Shown here one piece after another: positions 32,587-41,293 of a stretch of 45,846 nt of DNA. The notes beneath the pieces were generated by a model, which was not told the DNA's origin, ran no database searches, and saw nothing but the letters and a program-made list of their open reading frames with translations. Position 1 is the first letter of the stretch. Each line of letters opens with the position of its first letter. The stretch lies in NCBI GenBank assembly GCA_964646605.1, contig CAZYEX010000089.1, positions 1 through 45,846 of the forward strand, in the 5' to 3' direction. This DNA comes from SBAX01 sp964646605. Its GTDB lineage: Bacteria > Planctomycetota > Phycisphaerae > UBA1845. The position numbers were made by a program, and so were the translations under genes.

Positions 32587-33033
32587 GGGTTGGGAGGGGG
32601 GCCGCGCGCCTGAAAAAACGGGTTCGCCGGCCTCGGACGGACTCTGGAACCTGGAACGGTCGCCCGATCGGGTGAGAGGACACCAAGATCGTCGAAAAAA
32701 GAAGCGGCCAACGTCGCCACGGGGCGCGACATCCCGGCTCCACCCCGGAAAGTAAATCGACAGGCCCGTAAGCCGTGGGTTGGAGGAAGAATCAAAAGGA
32801 CAAGCCCCGCAAGGGGCGATACAACTGTCCGCGTGCGAATGTATCGCACGGGTGCCCCAGGTCCTTTGGACCTGGGGGAGTCGATGAGTTACACCCAGCG
32901 TCATCCCCACGATCATCGCCTCCCCCACCACGATACCGGGTCACGAATGGCAACCCGAAGCCCTTTTCGATTTCGGCGTCCCAGACGCCCGTCGGACGGT
33001 GCCAAACTCGAAACGCACGCGAAAGGCAACGGA
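32587..33033. repeat. Gene-free stretch with hairpins after the transposase remnant
   Basis: I see no gene. GCGATAC (32816-32822) pairs with GTATCGC (32841-32847), and CCCCAGGTCC-3-GGACCTGGGG spans 32855-32877, a perfect 10-base hairpin. GCCCC-4-GGGGC lies just before. The remainder shows no signal. Confidence 0.5.
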
Positions 33034-34422
33034 TCAGCGCAGCGCGGGGAATTCGACCTGCTTGGGTCGGGGAAGCACGAGCCCCCGTTTCACACGGAGG
33101 GAAATCTTCTCCGTGTTGCCGAAATCGGAGATCGGGTCGCCTTCGAGAACGAGGAAGCTTGCTTCGTAACCCGCGTCGAGGCGGCCAATGCGCCGCGCCG
33201 GAAAGATTGCGCGAGGCGTCGTCTCGCACCACATCCGCAGAAGCTCCTGGTTGGAGAAGAGGCGCAGCTTCGAGAGGAGCATCGCCTCGGAGGCCGGCGA
33301 TTGGCGAAAGCCGTCGCTTCCGACCAGCAGCGTGACGCCGAACCTCTGGAGGATCGCCACGTTCGGCCGGATCACCTCTTCGATGAGCCGGTTGGCGGCC
33401 GTCGCGTCGCTCTCCATCTCGTCCGCCAGCCAGGAAAGCGTGGTCGTCACCGTGACGCGCCGTTCCGCGGCGAGCCGGGCGTCCGCCTCCGAGATGCGGA
33501 ACGCGGACGGTCCAAGCTCCGGGTCGTAGCCCGTTCCCGGCATGTGAGCAACGTCGTCCACGCCTCCGACCAGGGCGTTGTGAAAGTCCGTCGCCGTATA
33601 GACATGCGCGGAAAGGCGCAACCCGGCCGCGTGGGCGCGTCGGGCGATCTCGGGCACCAGGGCGGGATCGATGCCTCGATGGAAACGGTACTGAGGGTCG
33701 TTCTTCCGGGCTTCGAACTCCTCCGAGTACAGCAGGAAGACTTTCGTGAAGTCCGGCCGCCCCGCGAGGAACCCCGGCCACTTCCGATCGATGTCGGCCG
33801 CGCTTGCGACTTCCATCAACACGTTGCCGTCGAGGTCCTTCTCGGTCCACCCGGCCGGGAGGGAGCCGAATTTCAGGAACTGCAGCGCGATCTGCAGGGG
33901 GTGCCCGCCGGGACCGGTCCACCCTTCGTTCGCGCTGATGAAGTCGACGGTCGTCGGCTTGTTCAAGGCGGCATCGAGCTGCCGCCGGATCACGGAGGCA
34001 TTGGCCTGGTCCTTGAGGTAGAACACCCCGTCCTTCAGGTATAGCCGGTTGTACGCCTCGATGGCGCGGGGCTCCAGCCAGTGGTTATGCCCCTCCGCGA
34101 AGGGTGGCACGACGAAGCCGCCGGCGAGGTCGACGACCGAGTCGATTCGAGCCGGCCGCGAAGCCGACAAGACTCCGTCGACACTGAACAGGACCGCTTC
34201 CGAAAAGCGCGATCCGTCGAACCAACGGCCGTTACGGAACTCGACGGCGGAGACCGGCAGCTGAAGCCCCTCCGGAGTCGGGTTGCTGATCGGCCGGGAG
34301 GCGCATCGCCCAACGAGGAGGACGGCAAGGGCCGCCAACATCGCCAGGAGGATCGCGAATGGCGTAACTACTTGGCGGCCTCGACCAAAGAGTGCACGCG
34401 GGAACCGGAGGTGAAGAGTCAT
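33034..34422 (-). CDS. Membrane-anchored amidohydrolase
   Basis: A 462-residue protein of the metal-dependent amidohydrolase superfamily. A membrane segment (FAILLAMLAALAVLLVG, about 22-38) anchors it with the enzyme outside. FVVPPFAEGHNHW holds the H-x-H metal site, DFTKVFLLYSEE may carry the Lys, LSAHVYTATDF and DDVAHMPG hold further His, and LLVGSDGF the Asp. The end EASFLVLEGDPISDFGNTEKI is the usual closing strand of the family. The substrate is unknown; imidazolonepropionase-like and prolidase-like relatives exist. It overlaps the TetR gene by four bases (ATGA), so the two are one operon and the regulator probably controls it. Confidence 0.85.
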   Translation of the reverse strand: MTLHLRFPRALFGRGRQVVTPFAILLAMLAALAVLLVGRCASRPISNPTPEGLQLPVSAVEFRNGRWFDGSRFSEAVLFSVDGVLSASRPARIDSVVDLAGGFVVPPFAEGHNHWLEPRAIEAYNRLYLKDGVFYLKDQANASVIRRQLDAALNKPTTVDFISANEGWTGPGGHPLQIALQFLKFGSLPAGWTEKDLDGNVLMEVASAADIDRKWPGFLAGRPDFTKVFLLYSEEFEARKNDPQYRFHRGIDPALVPEIARRAHAAGLRLSAHVYTATDFHNALVGGVDDVAHMPGTGYDPELGPSAFRISEADARLAAERRVTVTTTLSWLADEMESDATAANRLIEEVIRPNVAILQRFGVTLLVGSDGFRQSPASEAMLLSKLRLFSNQELLRMWCETTPRAIFPARRIGRLDAGYEASFLVLEGDPISDFGNTEKISLRVKRGLVLPRPKQVEFPALR

Positions 34423-34991
34423 GGCTGGAGCCCTTCAAGAAGACGTTCCAGGGATCGCCGGTAGAGCGCGGCGAAGGCGCGGGGTTTCCCCCTAAAGCGC
34501 CCGACCTGATAGAGAGTGAGAAGACCGTGGGCATGAGCCCACAGGTCGAGAGTGACCTCGAGTGAGTCGTCCCGCCGGAAGAGTCCGGCGGCTTGCCCGT
34601 CGTCGACTGCTCGGCGAAGCTGGTCGAAGATGCCCGACCGGTGCGCGGCGAAATCGCGCGGAAAGCGGCGGAGCCTGGCGCGCGGCGTCGAGAACATCAA
34701 TCGGAACAGGGCGGGCTGCCGGGAGGCGAAAGACCGGTACAGGTCGAGAAACTTCAGCACCCGTTCCGGCGCGCGCCGGACCCCCGAGACGCGTCTCAGG
34801 TCACGCTCCAAGATCCCGAAGCCGCGCTCGGCGATCGCCTCGATCAACTCGTCCTTTCCGCCGAAGTGGCGGTACAGGGCGGTCGCCGTGATTCCGACCT
34901 CCTTCGCGACATTGCGCATCGAGAAATCCGGGAGCCCCCGCGACGCGTAGATGCGGTAGGCGGCATCCAAGATCTTCTTGCGTGTTGACAT
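34419..34991 (-). CDS. TetR-family regulator of the amidohydrolase operon
   Basis: A 190-residue regulator. RKKILDAAYRIYASRGLPDFSMRNVAKEVGITATALYRHFGGKDELIEAIAERG is the TetR DNA-binding domain, with the recognition helix in VGITATALYRHFGGKDEL. The remaining 130 residues form the variable ligand domain of the TetR_C_33/WHG type (ALFRLMFSTPRAR). It is first in the operon and overlaps the amidohydrolase start as ATGA. A perfect palindrome covers its promoter, so it probably represses itself and the hydrolase until a ligand related to the substrate binds. Confidence 0.88.
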   Translation of the reverse strand: MSTRKKILDAAYRIYASRGLPDFSMRNVAKEVGITATALYRHFGGKDELIEAIAERGFGILERDLRRVSGVRRAPERVLKFLDLYRSFASRQPALFRLMFSTPRARLRRFPRDFAAHRSGIFDQLRRAVDDGQAAGLFRRDDSLEVTLDLWAHAHGLLTLYQVGRFRGKPRAFAALYRRSLERLLEGLQP

Positions 34992-35000
34992 CCGGCGAGC

Positions 35001-35029
35001 ATGTTAACAGTGTTAACTGCGGCTGTCAA
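35001..35029 (-). promoter_or_regulatory. TetR promoter with palindromic operator
   Basis: On the minus strand TTGACA (35029 down to 35024) is followed by a 17-base spacer and TAACAT (35006 down to 35001). The perfect palindrome GTTAACA-1-TGTTAAC at 35003-35017 covers the -10 box and part of the spacer. The start codon is 9 bases beyond the -10 box, so the message has almost no leader. Confidence 0.7.
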
Positions 35030-35703
35030 GCGAGCCGCACGCCGCCGAAAGATCGGGGCGCCGGGGGCCGCCGGCACCTGGAGAAGGTGCGGGCATGTGT
35101 CGAGCTTGTCCAAAAGCGCGGAGTGATCCCGCCTCGTCGAAAACCGCCCGAGAGTGGACCGGACGGTGCGGTTGCGCTGCCCTTCCCCGACGCCGAGCCA
35201 TGGAGCATTAGGCGCCGATACGCGCTGCCGAGTAGCCTGTAGGTCGGATCATCGACCCGACACCGCGCCCCGACATCCGATTTCGGCGTTTCGGCGTTTC
35301 GGCGTTTCTGCCCTGATCGCCCGATCCCCCGGCCCCCACCGATCACCCCTCAAGTTATCTGAGTAGATGAATCGCCGTCGCCATCCTGGCTCGGAACGAC
35401 GTGTCGCCGCTGCTCCATGCGCGGTCTATTCGACAACCGACACTTGGCAACCTCCTACCCGCCTGTGTCCCCAAATGGCACTCCTCCCAACCCGCGCAGA
35501 CAGAAAAGATACCAAACGAAGCCATTCTAAATTGTCACTTGACAGGGCCGGCGTGGCCGAGCGGCATCCCTCGCCGCAGCCTCCGCCGATCGACCGAGCC
35601 GCACCCCCCCAACGCCGCCACGCTATAATCCAGGTAGCCACAGTCCCGCCGCCGCCCAGCCGACGCATGGTGGAGACGCGGGTGACCGCGGCGAGCGACG
35701 ACC
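35030..35703. other. Gene-free stretch before nadA
   Basis: No supportable gene. GGCGTTTC is repeated three times in tandem around 35284-35308. TATAAT at 35624-35629 is a possible -10 box for nadA, 74 bases before its start, but no matching -35 box is seen. Confidence 0.45.
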
Positions 35704-36864
35704 ATGATTCTCTTTCAACCACCCTTGCCGCCCAAGTACTCGGCCCTGACCGACGACGAAATGGCTCTTGCCGTCGAGCAGCGAAAACGCACCCTCGGCT
35801 CGCGCCTGGTCATCCTCGGCCACCATTATCAGCAGGACGAAGTGATCCGTTTCGCCGACTTCACCGGCGACAGCCTCAAACTCTCGCAGATCGGCGCCGA
35901 GCAGAAGCGGGCCGAGTTCATCGTCTTCTGCGGCGTCCACTTCATGGCCGAGTCCGCCGACATCCTCTCCGACGACCGCGTCAAGGTGATCCTCCCCGAC
36001 CTCTCCGCGGGATGCAGCATGGCCGACATGGCCGACCTCGAACAGGTCGAGGACGCCTGGGACTTCCTGGCCGATGAGTGCCACGCCAACGTCATTCCGA
36101 TCACGTACGTCAACTCCGCGGCGTCGATCAAGGCCTTCGTCGGCGGGCACGGCGGGGCCTGTTGCACCAGCAGCAACGCCCGCAAGGTCCTCGAATGGGC
36201 CTTCACCCAAGGCGACAAGGTGATCTTCCTTCCCGACCAACACCTCGGCCGCAACACCGCCTTCGCAATGGGCATCCCGCTCGATCAGATGGTCGTCTAC
36301 GACCCCAAGCTCCCGCGCGGCGGACTGCGTACCTCAATCCGAACCCCAAGCGCAAGCGCGGGGCCAACGCCCGGCGGCCGAAGCGTCCGCGACGCGAAAG
36401 TGATCCTGTGGAAGGGCCATTGCAGCGTTCACGGCCTGTTCACCGAGGCTCAATGCGACGAAATCCGCCGACTCGATCCCGACTACAAGATCCTCGTCCA
36501 CCCCGAGTGCAAGTGGGACGTCGTGCAAAAGGCCGACCTCTCGGGCAGCACCGAGTTCATCATCCGCACCGTCCGCGAATCCCCTCCGGGCGGCAAATGG
36601 GCCATCGGCACGGAGGTTCACCTGATCAACCGCCTGGCCGCGCAATACCCCGACAAGACCGTCCGCTCACTGGCCGGCATCCAGTGCCTTTGCACCACCA
36701 TGTACCGCATCGACCTCCGACACTTGCTTTGGTGCTTGGACGAGTTGGTCGCCGGGCGAATCGTCAACCAAATCAAAGTCGATCCCCAAACCAAACGCCT
36801 CGCGGTTCTGGCCCTCGACCGAATGCTCGCCAACGTGACCGCCCAACCGCTGGCCATCAAGTAG
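35704..36864 (+). CDS. nadA: Quinolinate synthase A with an internal repeat insertion
   Basis: A 386-residue NadA, which condenses iminoaspartate with dihydroxyacetone phosphate to quinolinate in NAD synthesis. VILGHHYQQDEVIRFADFTGDSLKLSQ opens the first domain. The three Fe-S cysteines are in LSAGCSMADMAD, LVHPECKWDVV and LAGIQCLCTTMYRI. LWKGHCSVHGLF is also typical. Between DPKLPRGGL and SVRDAKVILWKGHC about 18 extra residues (RTSIRTPSASAGPTPGGR) occur where relatives have a few; this matches a repeat at 36333-36363. The frame stays open, so the enzyme may still work because the site is a surface loop between domains. No nadB or nadC is nearby. Confidence 0.92.
   Translation: MILFQPPLPPKYSALTDDEMALAVEQRKRTLGSRLVILGHHYQQDEVIRFADFTGDSLKLSQIGAEQKRAEFIVFCGVHFMAESADILSDDRVKVILPDLSAGCSMADMADLEQVEDAWDFLADECHANVIPITYVNSAASIKAFVGGHGGACCTSSNARKVLEWAFTQGDKVIFLPDQHLGRNTAFAMGIPLDQMVVYDPKLPRGGLRTSIRTPSASAGPTPGGRSVRDAKVILWKGHCSVHGLFTEAQCDEIRRLDPDYKILVHPECKWDVVQKADLSGSTEFIIRTVRESPPGGKWAIGTEVHLINRLAAQYPDKTVRSLAGIQCLCTTMYRIDLRHLLWCLDELVAGRIVNQIKVDPQTKRLAVLALDRMLANVTAQPLAIK
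36333..36363 (+). repeat. Short planctomycete-type repeat inside nadA
   Basis: A 31-base stretch with the doubled unit AAGCGC. Read one frame away from NadA it gives NPNPKRKRG, a peptide I recall as scattered through predicted planctomycete proteins. It sits exactly where NadA has an extra loop. Confidence 0.6.
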
Positions 36865-36869
36865 CCCCG

Positions 36870-36884
36870 CCCGACTCAGTCGGG
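36870..36884. terminator. Short GC hairpin after nadA
   Basis: CCCGACT-1-AGTCGGG begins six bases after the nadA stop and is extended by flanking C and G runs. No T-run follows, so its role as terminator is uncertain; it may be another of the intergenic hairpin repeats. Confidence 0.35.
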
Positions 36885-37099
36885 GCGACGTTCGGATCGA
36901 CGTTGCGGGTCCTCTCAACCACCGGAGGCACGGTTGTGGAAAACTGTAATGGTCGGTTGCGGTCGGCGCCGCTGCGCGTAAACCAACGCGCCGAGAGCGG
37001 GACGAGGGCGACTCCACCGCGCGGATGCGCTCGGCGGCGCGATCCCCGCGCGGTCGCCGTCCGTACTCGCAACGAGTGCTCCCGAAAGGAGGGGCCCGC

Positions 37100-38581
37100 A
37101 TGACATCGACCCGTCAAATCCACCGCTTCGCATTCTGTCTTGCCTTGGTCGTCGGAGGGACCGGTCGGCCGTGCCACGCCGGTGACGCTCCGCCCGACCC
37201 CATCGAGGGCAAGTGGTACGGGATGGTTGGGTTCCCGCAGGACCGTGTGGAGATCGGCATCGAGTTCCGGCGCAACGAGAAAGGGGAGATCGTCGGGTTT
37301 CTCCATCAACCCGTGGCCAATTACTACCAGACCCCCTTGCCCGGAACGGTCTCCAAACAGGGCAACCAGTACCTCAACCCGCAACTGCCGCTCTCCCTGG
37401 CGTTCGACGGTGACAAGCTCGAGGGGACGTACTTTCCGCACAAAGCGCCGATCTCACTCTCGCGGACGGATTCGCTTCCCGCGGAGGTCCCGGTTCCCGA
37501 TTTCCCCAAGGGCCCGGGTCCGCGGTGGCAGGCGAAACTCGGTGGGGCGATCTATGGGGCGGCCGAGGTCCGCGACGGCGTGGTCTACGTCGGCAGCACC
37601 AACGGAATGTTCTACGCCGTGGACGCCAAGGACGGGCGCTACCTTTGGATGTTTGTCGCGGGCCGCCCGATCCACGGCGCGGCCGCGGCTTCCGACGACG
37701 CCGTGTACTTCGTTTGCGACAACGGGTTCCTCTTCAAACTGGAACGCAAGTCGGGCAAGGAACTGTGGAGGTACGACCTCGGCGACGCGCAGTCGTCGCG
37801 CGTGCTCGTGCATCTCGAGACGCAGGAGATGGACTGGGACGTGTACGGCCCCCGCCCGTTGTTGCTGGACGGTGTGGTGTATGTCGGCGCGGGGGACGGA
37901 GGTTTTCACGCCGTGGACGCGGACAGCGGGCAGCGGAAGTGGCGCTTCGCGGCGAAACAAAAAATTCGCGGGGATGCGGTTGCTCACGGCACGAGCGTTC
38001 TTTTCGCCAGTTTCGACATGCATGCGTACGCCGTCGACCTTCGGAGTGGAACGGAGGTGTGGCGCAAGATGACCGGCGGGCCGGTCCCCACCGGGCCCGC
38101 GCTCATCGGCGACCGCCTCGTGGTCGGCAACCGCGGCAGCGCGCTAGCCGCCCTTGATCCCGCCACCGGAGAAAAGCGCTGGGTGACGATGTTCTGGGGT
38201 TCCTCGGTGGAGTCGGTGGCCGTACCGTTCGACAACTTGTTCTACATCGGTTCCTCCGACCTTCGCCGCGTCTCGGCGATCGACCCTGTCGACGGTCGGG
38301 TCATGTGGCGGACGGACGTCTTCGGCTGGGCCTGGAGTCGACCGGCGGTGACCGAGTCCACGATCTACATCGGAGCGCTGGGCAGCAGCCCGTACGAGAT
38401 CCGCCATCTGGGAAGCCTGACGGCGCTCGACCGAAAAACCGGGCGGATTCAGTGGCGCTGGCCGATGCCCGACTGGTCCGGGTCGCTGGTCCACGGCTTC
38501 GCCGCCTACCCGACGGTGAACGCCGGAACCGTTTTCATCGGAGGGGTGGACGGATGCCTCTATACGTTTCCGGCTGAGTAG
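37100..38581 (+). CDS. Secreted PQQ-like beta-propeller protein
   Basis: A 493-residue exported protein. A signal peptide covers about 1-27 (ending CHAGD). Residues about 30-130 form a small beta domain (IEGKWYGMVGFPQDRVEIGIEFRRN). From 140 on, at least six propeller blades are visible, with repeats such as VVYVGSTNGMFYAVDAKDGRYLWMF, VYFVCDNGFLFKLERKSGKELWRYD and VVYVGAGDGGFHAVDADSGQRKWRF. This is the PQQ/BamB-like repeat. No PQQ dehydrogenase active-site residues were recognised, so a binding or scaffold role is likelier than catalysis. AAAGGAGGGG lies just before the ATG. Confidence 0.85.
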   Translation: MTSTRQIHRFAFCLALVVGGTGRPCHAGDAPPDPIEGKWYGMVGFPQDRVEIGIEFRRNEKGEIVGFLHQPVANYYQTPLPGTVSKQGNQYLNPQLPLSLAFDGDKLEGTYFPHKAPISLSRTDSLPAEVPVPDFPKGPGPRWQAKLGGAIYGAAEVRDGVVYVGSTNGMFYAVDAKDGRYLWMFVAGRPIHGAAAASDDAVYFVCDNGFLFKLERKSGKELWRYDLGDAQSSRVLVHLETQEMDWDVYGPRPLLLDGVVYVGAGDGGFHAVDADSGQRKWRFAAKQKIRGDAVAHGTSVLFASFDMHAYAVDLRSGTEVWRKMTGGPVPTGPALIGDRLVVGNRGSALAALDPATGEKRWVTMFWGSSVESVAVPFDNLFYIGSSDLRRVSAIDPVDGRVMWRTDVFGWAWSRPAVTESTIYIGALGSSPYEIRHLGSLTALDRKTGRIQWRWPMPDWSGSLVHGFAAYPTVNAGTVFIGGVDGCLYTFPAE

Positions 38582-38882
38582 GGAGCGCGCTGCGCGAATC
38601 CCGCGAAGCTCGTCCCGCCAACTCGCCGATCCGATCCCGCAGCGCGCGGACACTCAGCAGCCTGTTGAGAGGAGCGTGCAATACGATGTGGTTCCGGTTT
38701 CCAACAAGACCATTCTGTCGTTCTTGGCCTGGGTCGAGGCGGCCGGCGGGGTGATCGGTATTCTACCGGCGTGGTGTTTGAGCCCTGGGCGAGAATACAA
38801 GAACGGACAATGCAGTCGGTCGCCGTGATGTTGCCGCGCAGCCCGATTTCCCCCCTTTCCCGCCGTCGCCGAAGTGGCGATC
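38582..38882. other. Gene-free stretch before the MFS transporter
   Basis: No supportable gene and no clear promoter. CAGCAGCCTGTTGAG near 38657-38671 resembles the hairpin ends seen after other genes here. Confidence 0.4.
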
Positions 38883-40115
38883 ATGCCGCGACTTGTGAAC
38901 CTGATCCGTGAGTATCTGGCCCTCCCTCGTACCGTACACATCCTTTGTTTGGGCACCCTCATCAACCGCGCCGGCTCTTTCGTGCTCCTGTTTCTGACCT
39001 TCTACCTTCAGGACCGACTGCAGCTCGGGGAGTTGTTTGCGACTCAGGCCATGGGCGTCTTCGGACTGGGCACGCTCCTCGCGTCGATCGTCGGTGGACA
39101 CCTCGCCGACACCATCGGACGCCGCGTGGTGATGTTGGCAAGCCTTCTGGGCAGCGCCGCGGTGTTGACGGCCTTCCCCCAATTCAAGAGTCCGCCGTCG
39201 ATTCTCGCGGCGGTTCTGCTGTTCGCGTTCCTCGTGGACATGTATCGCCCGGCCGTCTCCGCGATGATCTCCGACGTCGTCCCTGCCGAGAAACGCCCCC
39301 ACGCCTTCGGCTTGATGTACATGGCCGTCAATCTCGGGGCGGCGATCGCCCCGCTGGTCGGCGGGATGGTGGCCACCCACGCCTTCGAGTACCTCTTCTG
39401 GGGCGACGCGGCCACCTCCGCCGTCTACGCGGTGATCATCGCCGTCACCATCTCCGAGACGCTCGTCGGCCGCCGCGGCGACCCCGCGCAGACCAGCGCG
39501 GTCCGGGAAGAACCCGTCTCCGCCATCCAGGCTTACGGTCTCATCCTTCGCCACGGGACCTTCGTGCGCTTCTGTTTGGGAACTCTCTTCCTGAGTTTCG
39601 TCTACATCCAGGCGATGTCCACGTTTCCTCTCTACCTAAAAAGTCTCTCCTTCGGACCGGAGGTCTACGGGCGAACCATTGCCCTGAACGGTCTGCTGGT
39701 TGTGCTCCTCCAGGTCCCCATGACGCATCTGGTGAGCAAGTTCAACCGCATGCGCGTGATCGTCCTGGCCGCCTTCACCACCGGCATCGGGTTTGGGTTA
39801 AACGCTTTCGCCTCCACGCCCACGGCCTTCGCACTGACCGTCGTCGTCTGGACGCTCGGGGAGTTGATGCAATCGCCGCTCACCCCCAGCATCGTCTCCG
39901 ACCTCGCCCCGCCTGCGTTGCGAGCACGCTACTTCGGTCTACTCGCTATGTGCTTTTCCGGCGGCAACATGATCGCCGCACCCATCGGCGGTTGGGTTCT
40001 GGTGCGCTACGGCGGAAACTGGTTGTGGGGCGGCGCCGTCGTCGTCGCTTTGTGCAGCGCCGCGCTCTACGCGACGGTCCGCACGCGCGCCGTCGCGCCG
40101 CGCCCCAAGCCATGA
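38883..40115 (+). CDS. Major facilitator superfamily transporter
   Basis: A 410-residue integral membrane protein with about 12 predicted helices. The loop between helices 2 and 3 has GGHLADTIGRRVVML, the MFS signature G-x-x-x-D-x-x-G-R-R. LVDMYRPAVSAMISDVVPAEKRPHAFGLMYMAVNLGAAIAPLVGGMV is typical of the drug-exporter (DHA1/MDR) branch. The substrate is unknown. The ATG at 38883 is used; an in-frame GTG lies at 38874. The 3' end runs convergently into the DUF2071 gene, which overlaps it by 177 bases as annotated. Confidence 0.88.
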   Translation: MPRLVNLIREYLALPRTVHILCLGTLINRAGSFVLLFLTFYLQDRLQLGELFATQAMGVFGLGTLLASIVGGHLADTIGRRVVMLASLLGSAAVLTAFPQFKSPPSILAAVLLFAFLVDMYRPAVSAMISDVVPAEKRPHAFGLMYMAVNLGAAIAPLVGGMVATHAFEYLFWGDAATSAVYAVIIAVTISETLVGRRGDPAQTSAVREEPVSAIQAYGLILRHGTFVRFCLGTLFLSFVYIQAMSTFPLYLKSLSFGPEVYGRTIALNGLLVVLLQVPMTHLVSKFNRMRVIVLAAFTTGIGFGLNAFASTPTAFALTVVVWTLGELMQSPLTPSIVSDLAPPALRARYFGLLAMCFSGGNMIAAPIGGWVLVRYGGNWLWGGAVVVALCSAALYATVRTRAVAPRPKP

Positions 40116-40904
40116 CTCGGCGTCGATAGGAACTTGGGCGCAGCGGGCGTTCCATCGTCTCTCGACGCCCTGCGGCGACCAAAAAACGGCCTCCATTGTC
40201 GCGCTGAAATGCGCCAAGGGAGGCATTCCCGGCTGGGGCAGACCCTGGGCCGACAGCATGGTGTTGGCGGCCAGGGATACGTCGGCCTTGCGAAGGGACC
40301 ACGGTCGATGGTGGATTTCGCCGCGAAGAGTGCGCCCCCGGCCATCGACCGAGTACAGGCAATACCGCTCCGTCAGCCAGCGCGCCAATGGAGAATCCTT
40401 TCCTCCGTAGAGCGACTCCCCTGGACGATAGTTGCATGTCAGTTCGGCGCGTGAACCACTCGGCGATCGCCGGGACGCGAATTCGATCCCATCCTCGCGC
40501 CGCGTCAGGCGCAGATCGGCGAGGAAGTACGGCAGTCCGTACCAGGCGCGGGCGCAGCAAACTGCCAGACGACGAGAAGCATCCAGACTGAAAAACCACA
40601 CCCCGGGTTTCGCATCCCGGGTCACATAGGTGCGGACGTTCAATTCCAGGAAGTTCGATGTGCCGGGGATGGGGGGCAGTCCGCGCAAGCGGAGGTGGCG
40701 CAGTCGGAAAGGCACCAGGGCAATCCACGCCTGGCCCTCGAACGTGTCGATGTGCAGGGAGGATGGGACCGACGCGCGGATGGATTCCACGGATATCGGC
40801 CAATGAAGGAACAACAGGTCTTCCCAGGTTTGGAGCATCGTCCACCGTCGCCGAGGAATCGGCCAGGGTCGATGGTCAAGACATCGAAGCGCCGAAGGAA
40901 TCAT
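39939..40904 (-). CDS. DUF2071 (YqjF-like) protein with extended C-terminus
   Basis: A 321-residue protein. HRPWPIPRRRWTMLQTWEDLLFLHWPI, WIALVPFRLRHLRLRGLPPIPGTSNFLELNVRTYVT and LAVCCARAWYGLPYFLADL are typical of DUF2071, whose biochemical role is unknown. The family usually ends shortly after a segment like AHFSATMEAVFWSPQGVE. Here about 75 further residues of odd composition follow and lie inside the convergent MFS gene. A lost stop codon or a frameshift near the T-run at about 40185 could explain this. The start at 40904 keeps the family's RPWP opening. No partner gene is seen. Confidence 0.75.
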   Translation of the reverse strand: MIPSALRCLDHRPWPIPRRRWTMLQTWEDLLFLHWPISVESIRASVPSSLHIDTFEGQAWIALVPFRLRHLRLRGLPPIPGTSNFLELNVRTYVTRDAKPGVWFFSLDASRRLAVCCARAWYGLPYFLADLRLTRREDGIEFASRRSPSGSRAELTCNYRPGESLYGGKDSPLARWLTERYCLYSVDGRGRTLRGEIHHRPWSLRKADVSLAANTMLSAQGLPQPGMPPLAHFSATMEAVFWSPQGVERRWNARCAQVPIDAESWLGARRDGARADRRVERGAAQSDDDGAAPQPVSAVAHQNPTADGCGDHVAAGKAHSE

Positions 40905-41293
40905 CCCAAGCCTGCTCCGCCCAGGACCTCAAACCGCGTGGGCAAATCCCGATCGTACATTGGCAAACAATCCCTAGGGGTCTCTTCCCATGTTTCGTCG
41001 CATTTTCGTTCCAAGCAAATCTGTCCATCATTTTTGAAATTGGTGAAATCATGTGCGGTCGAAGTCCGGGGCTGGAGTTCCGGCGGCGGCGAGCTACCCT
41101 AACGCGGGGTTGAGGGTGCGTGGGAGGTGTATGGATGTCCGGGTGCCGATCGTTCCAGGATTATTTCACGGAGGATTCGGCAGGTTCCGCCGCCCGCCGG
41201 CCGACCTACCCGAGCGATCGGTCTGTATGGTCACCCTTTGTGGGTGACGACAAACCCGATTGCACTCCGCCCTCCACAGCCGGCCCCGCCCTG
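40905..41293. other. Gene-free stretch before the small lipoprotein
   Basis: No supportable gene. A frame open from 41120 continues into the lipoprotein, but the upstream part has no ribosome-binding site and would hide the signal peptide. Confidence 0.45.

Noticed and set aside
32833..34044. 403-residue plus-strand frame
   Set aside because: Lies mainly opposite the amidohydrolase, which has clear metal-binding motifs; no ribosome-binding site or domain.
35522..35600. Possible tRNA-like stretch (GTGGCCGAGCGG) before nadA
   Set aside because: Only a D-arm-like segment is present; no matching acceptor, anticodon or T arm.
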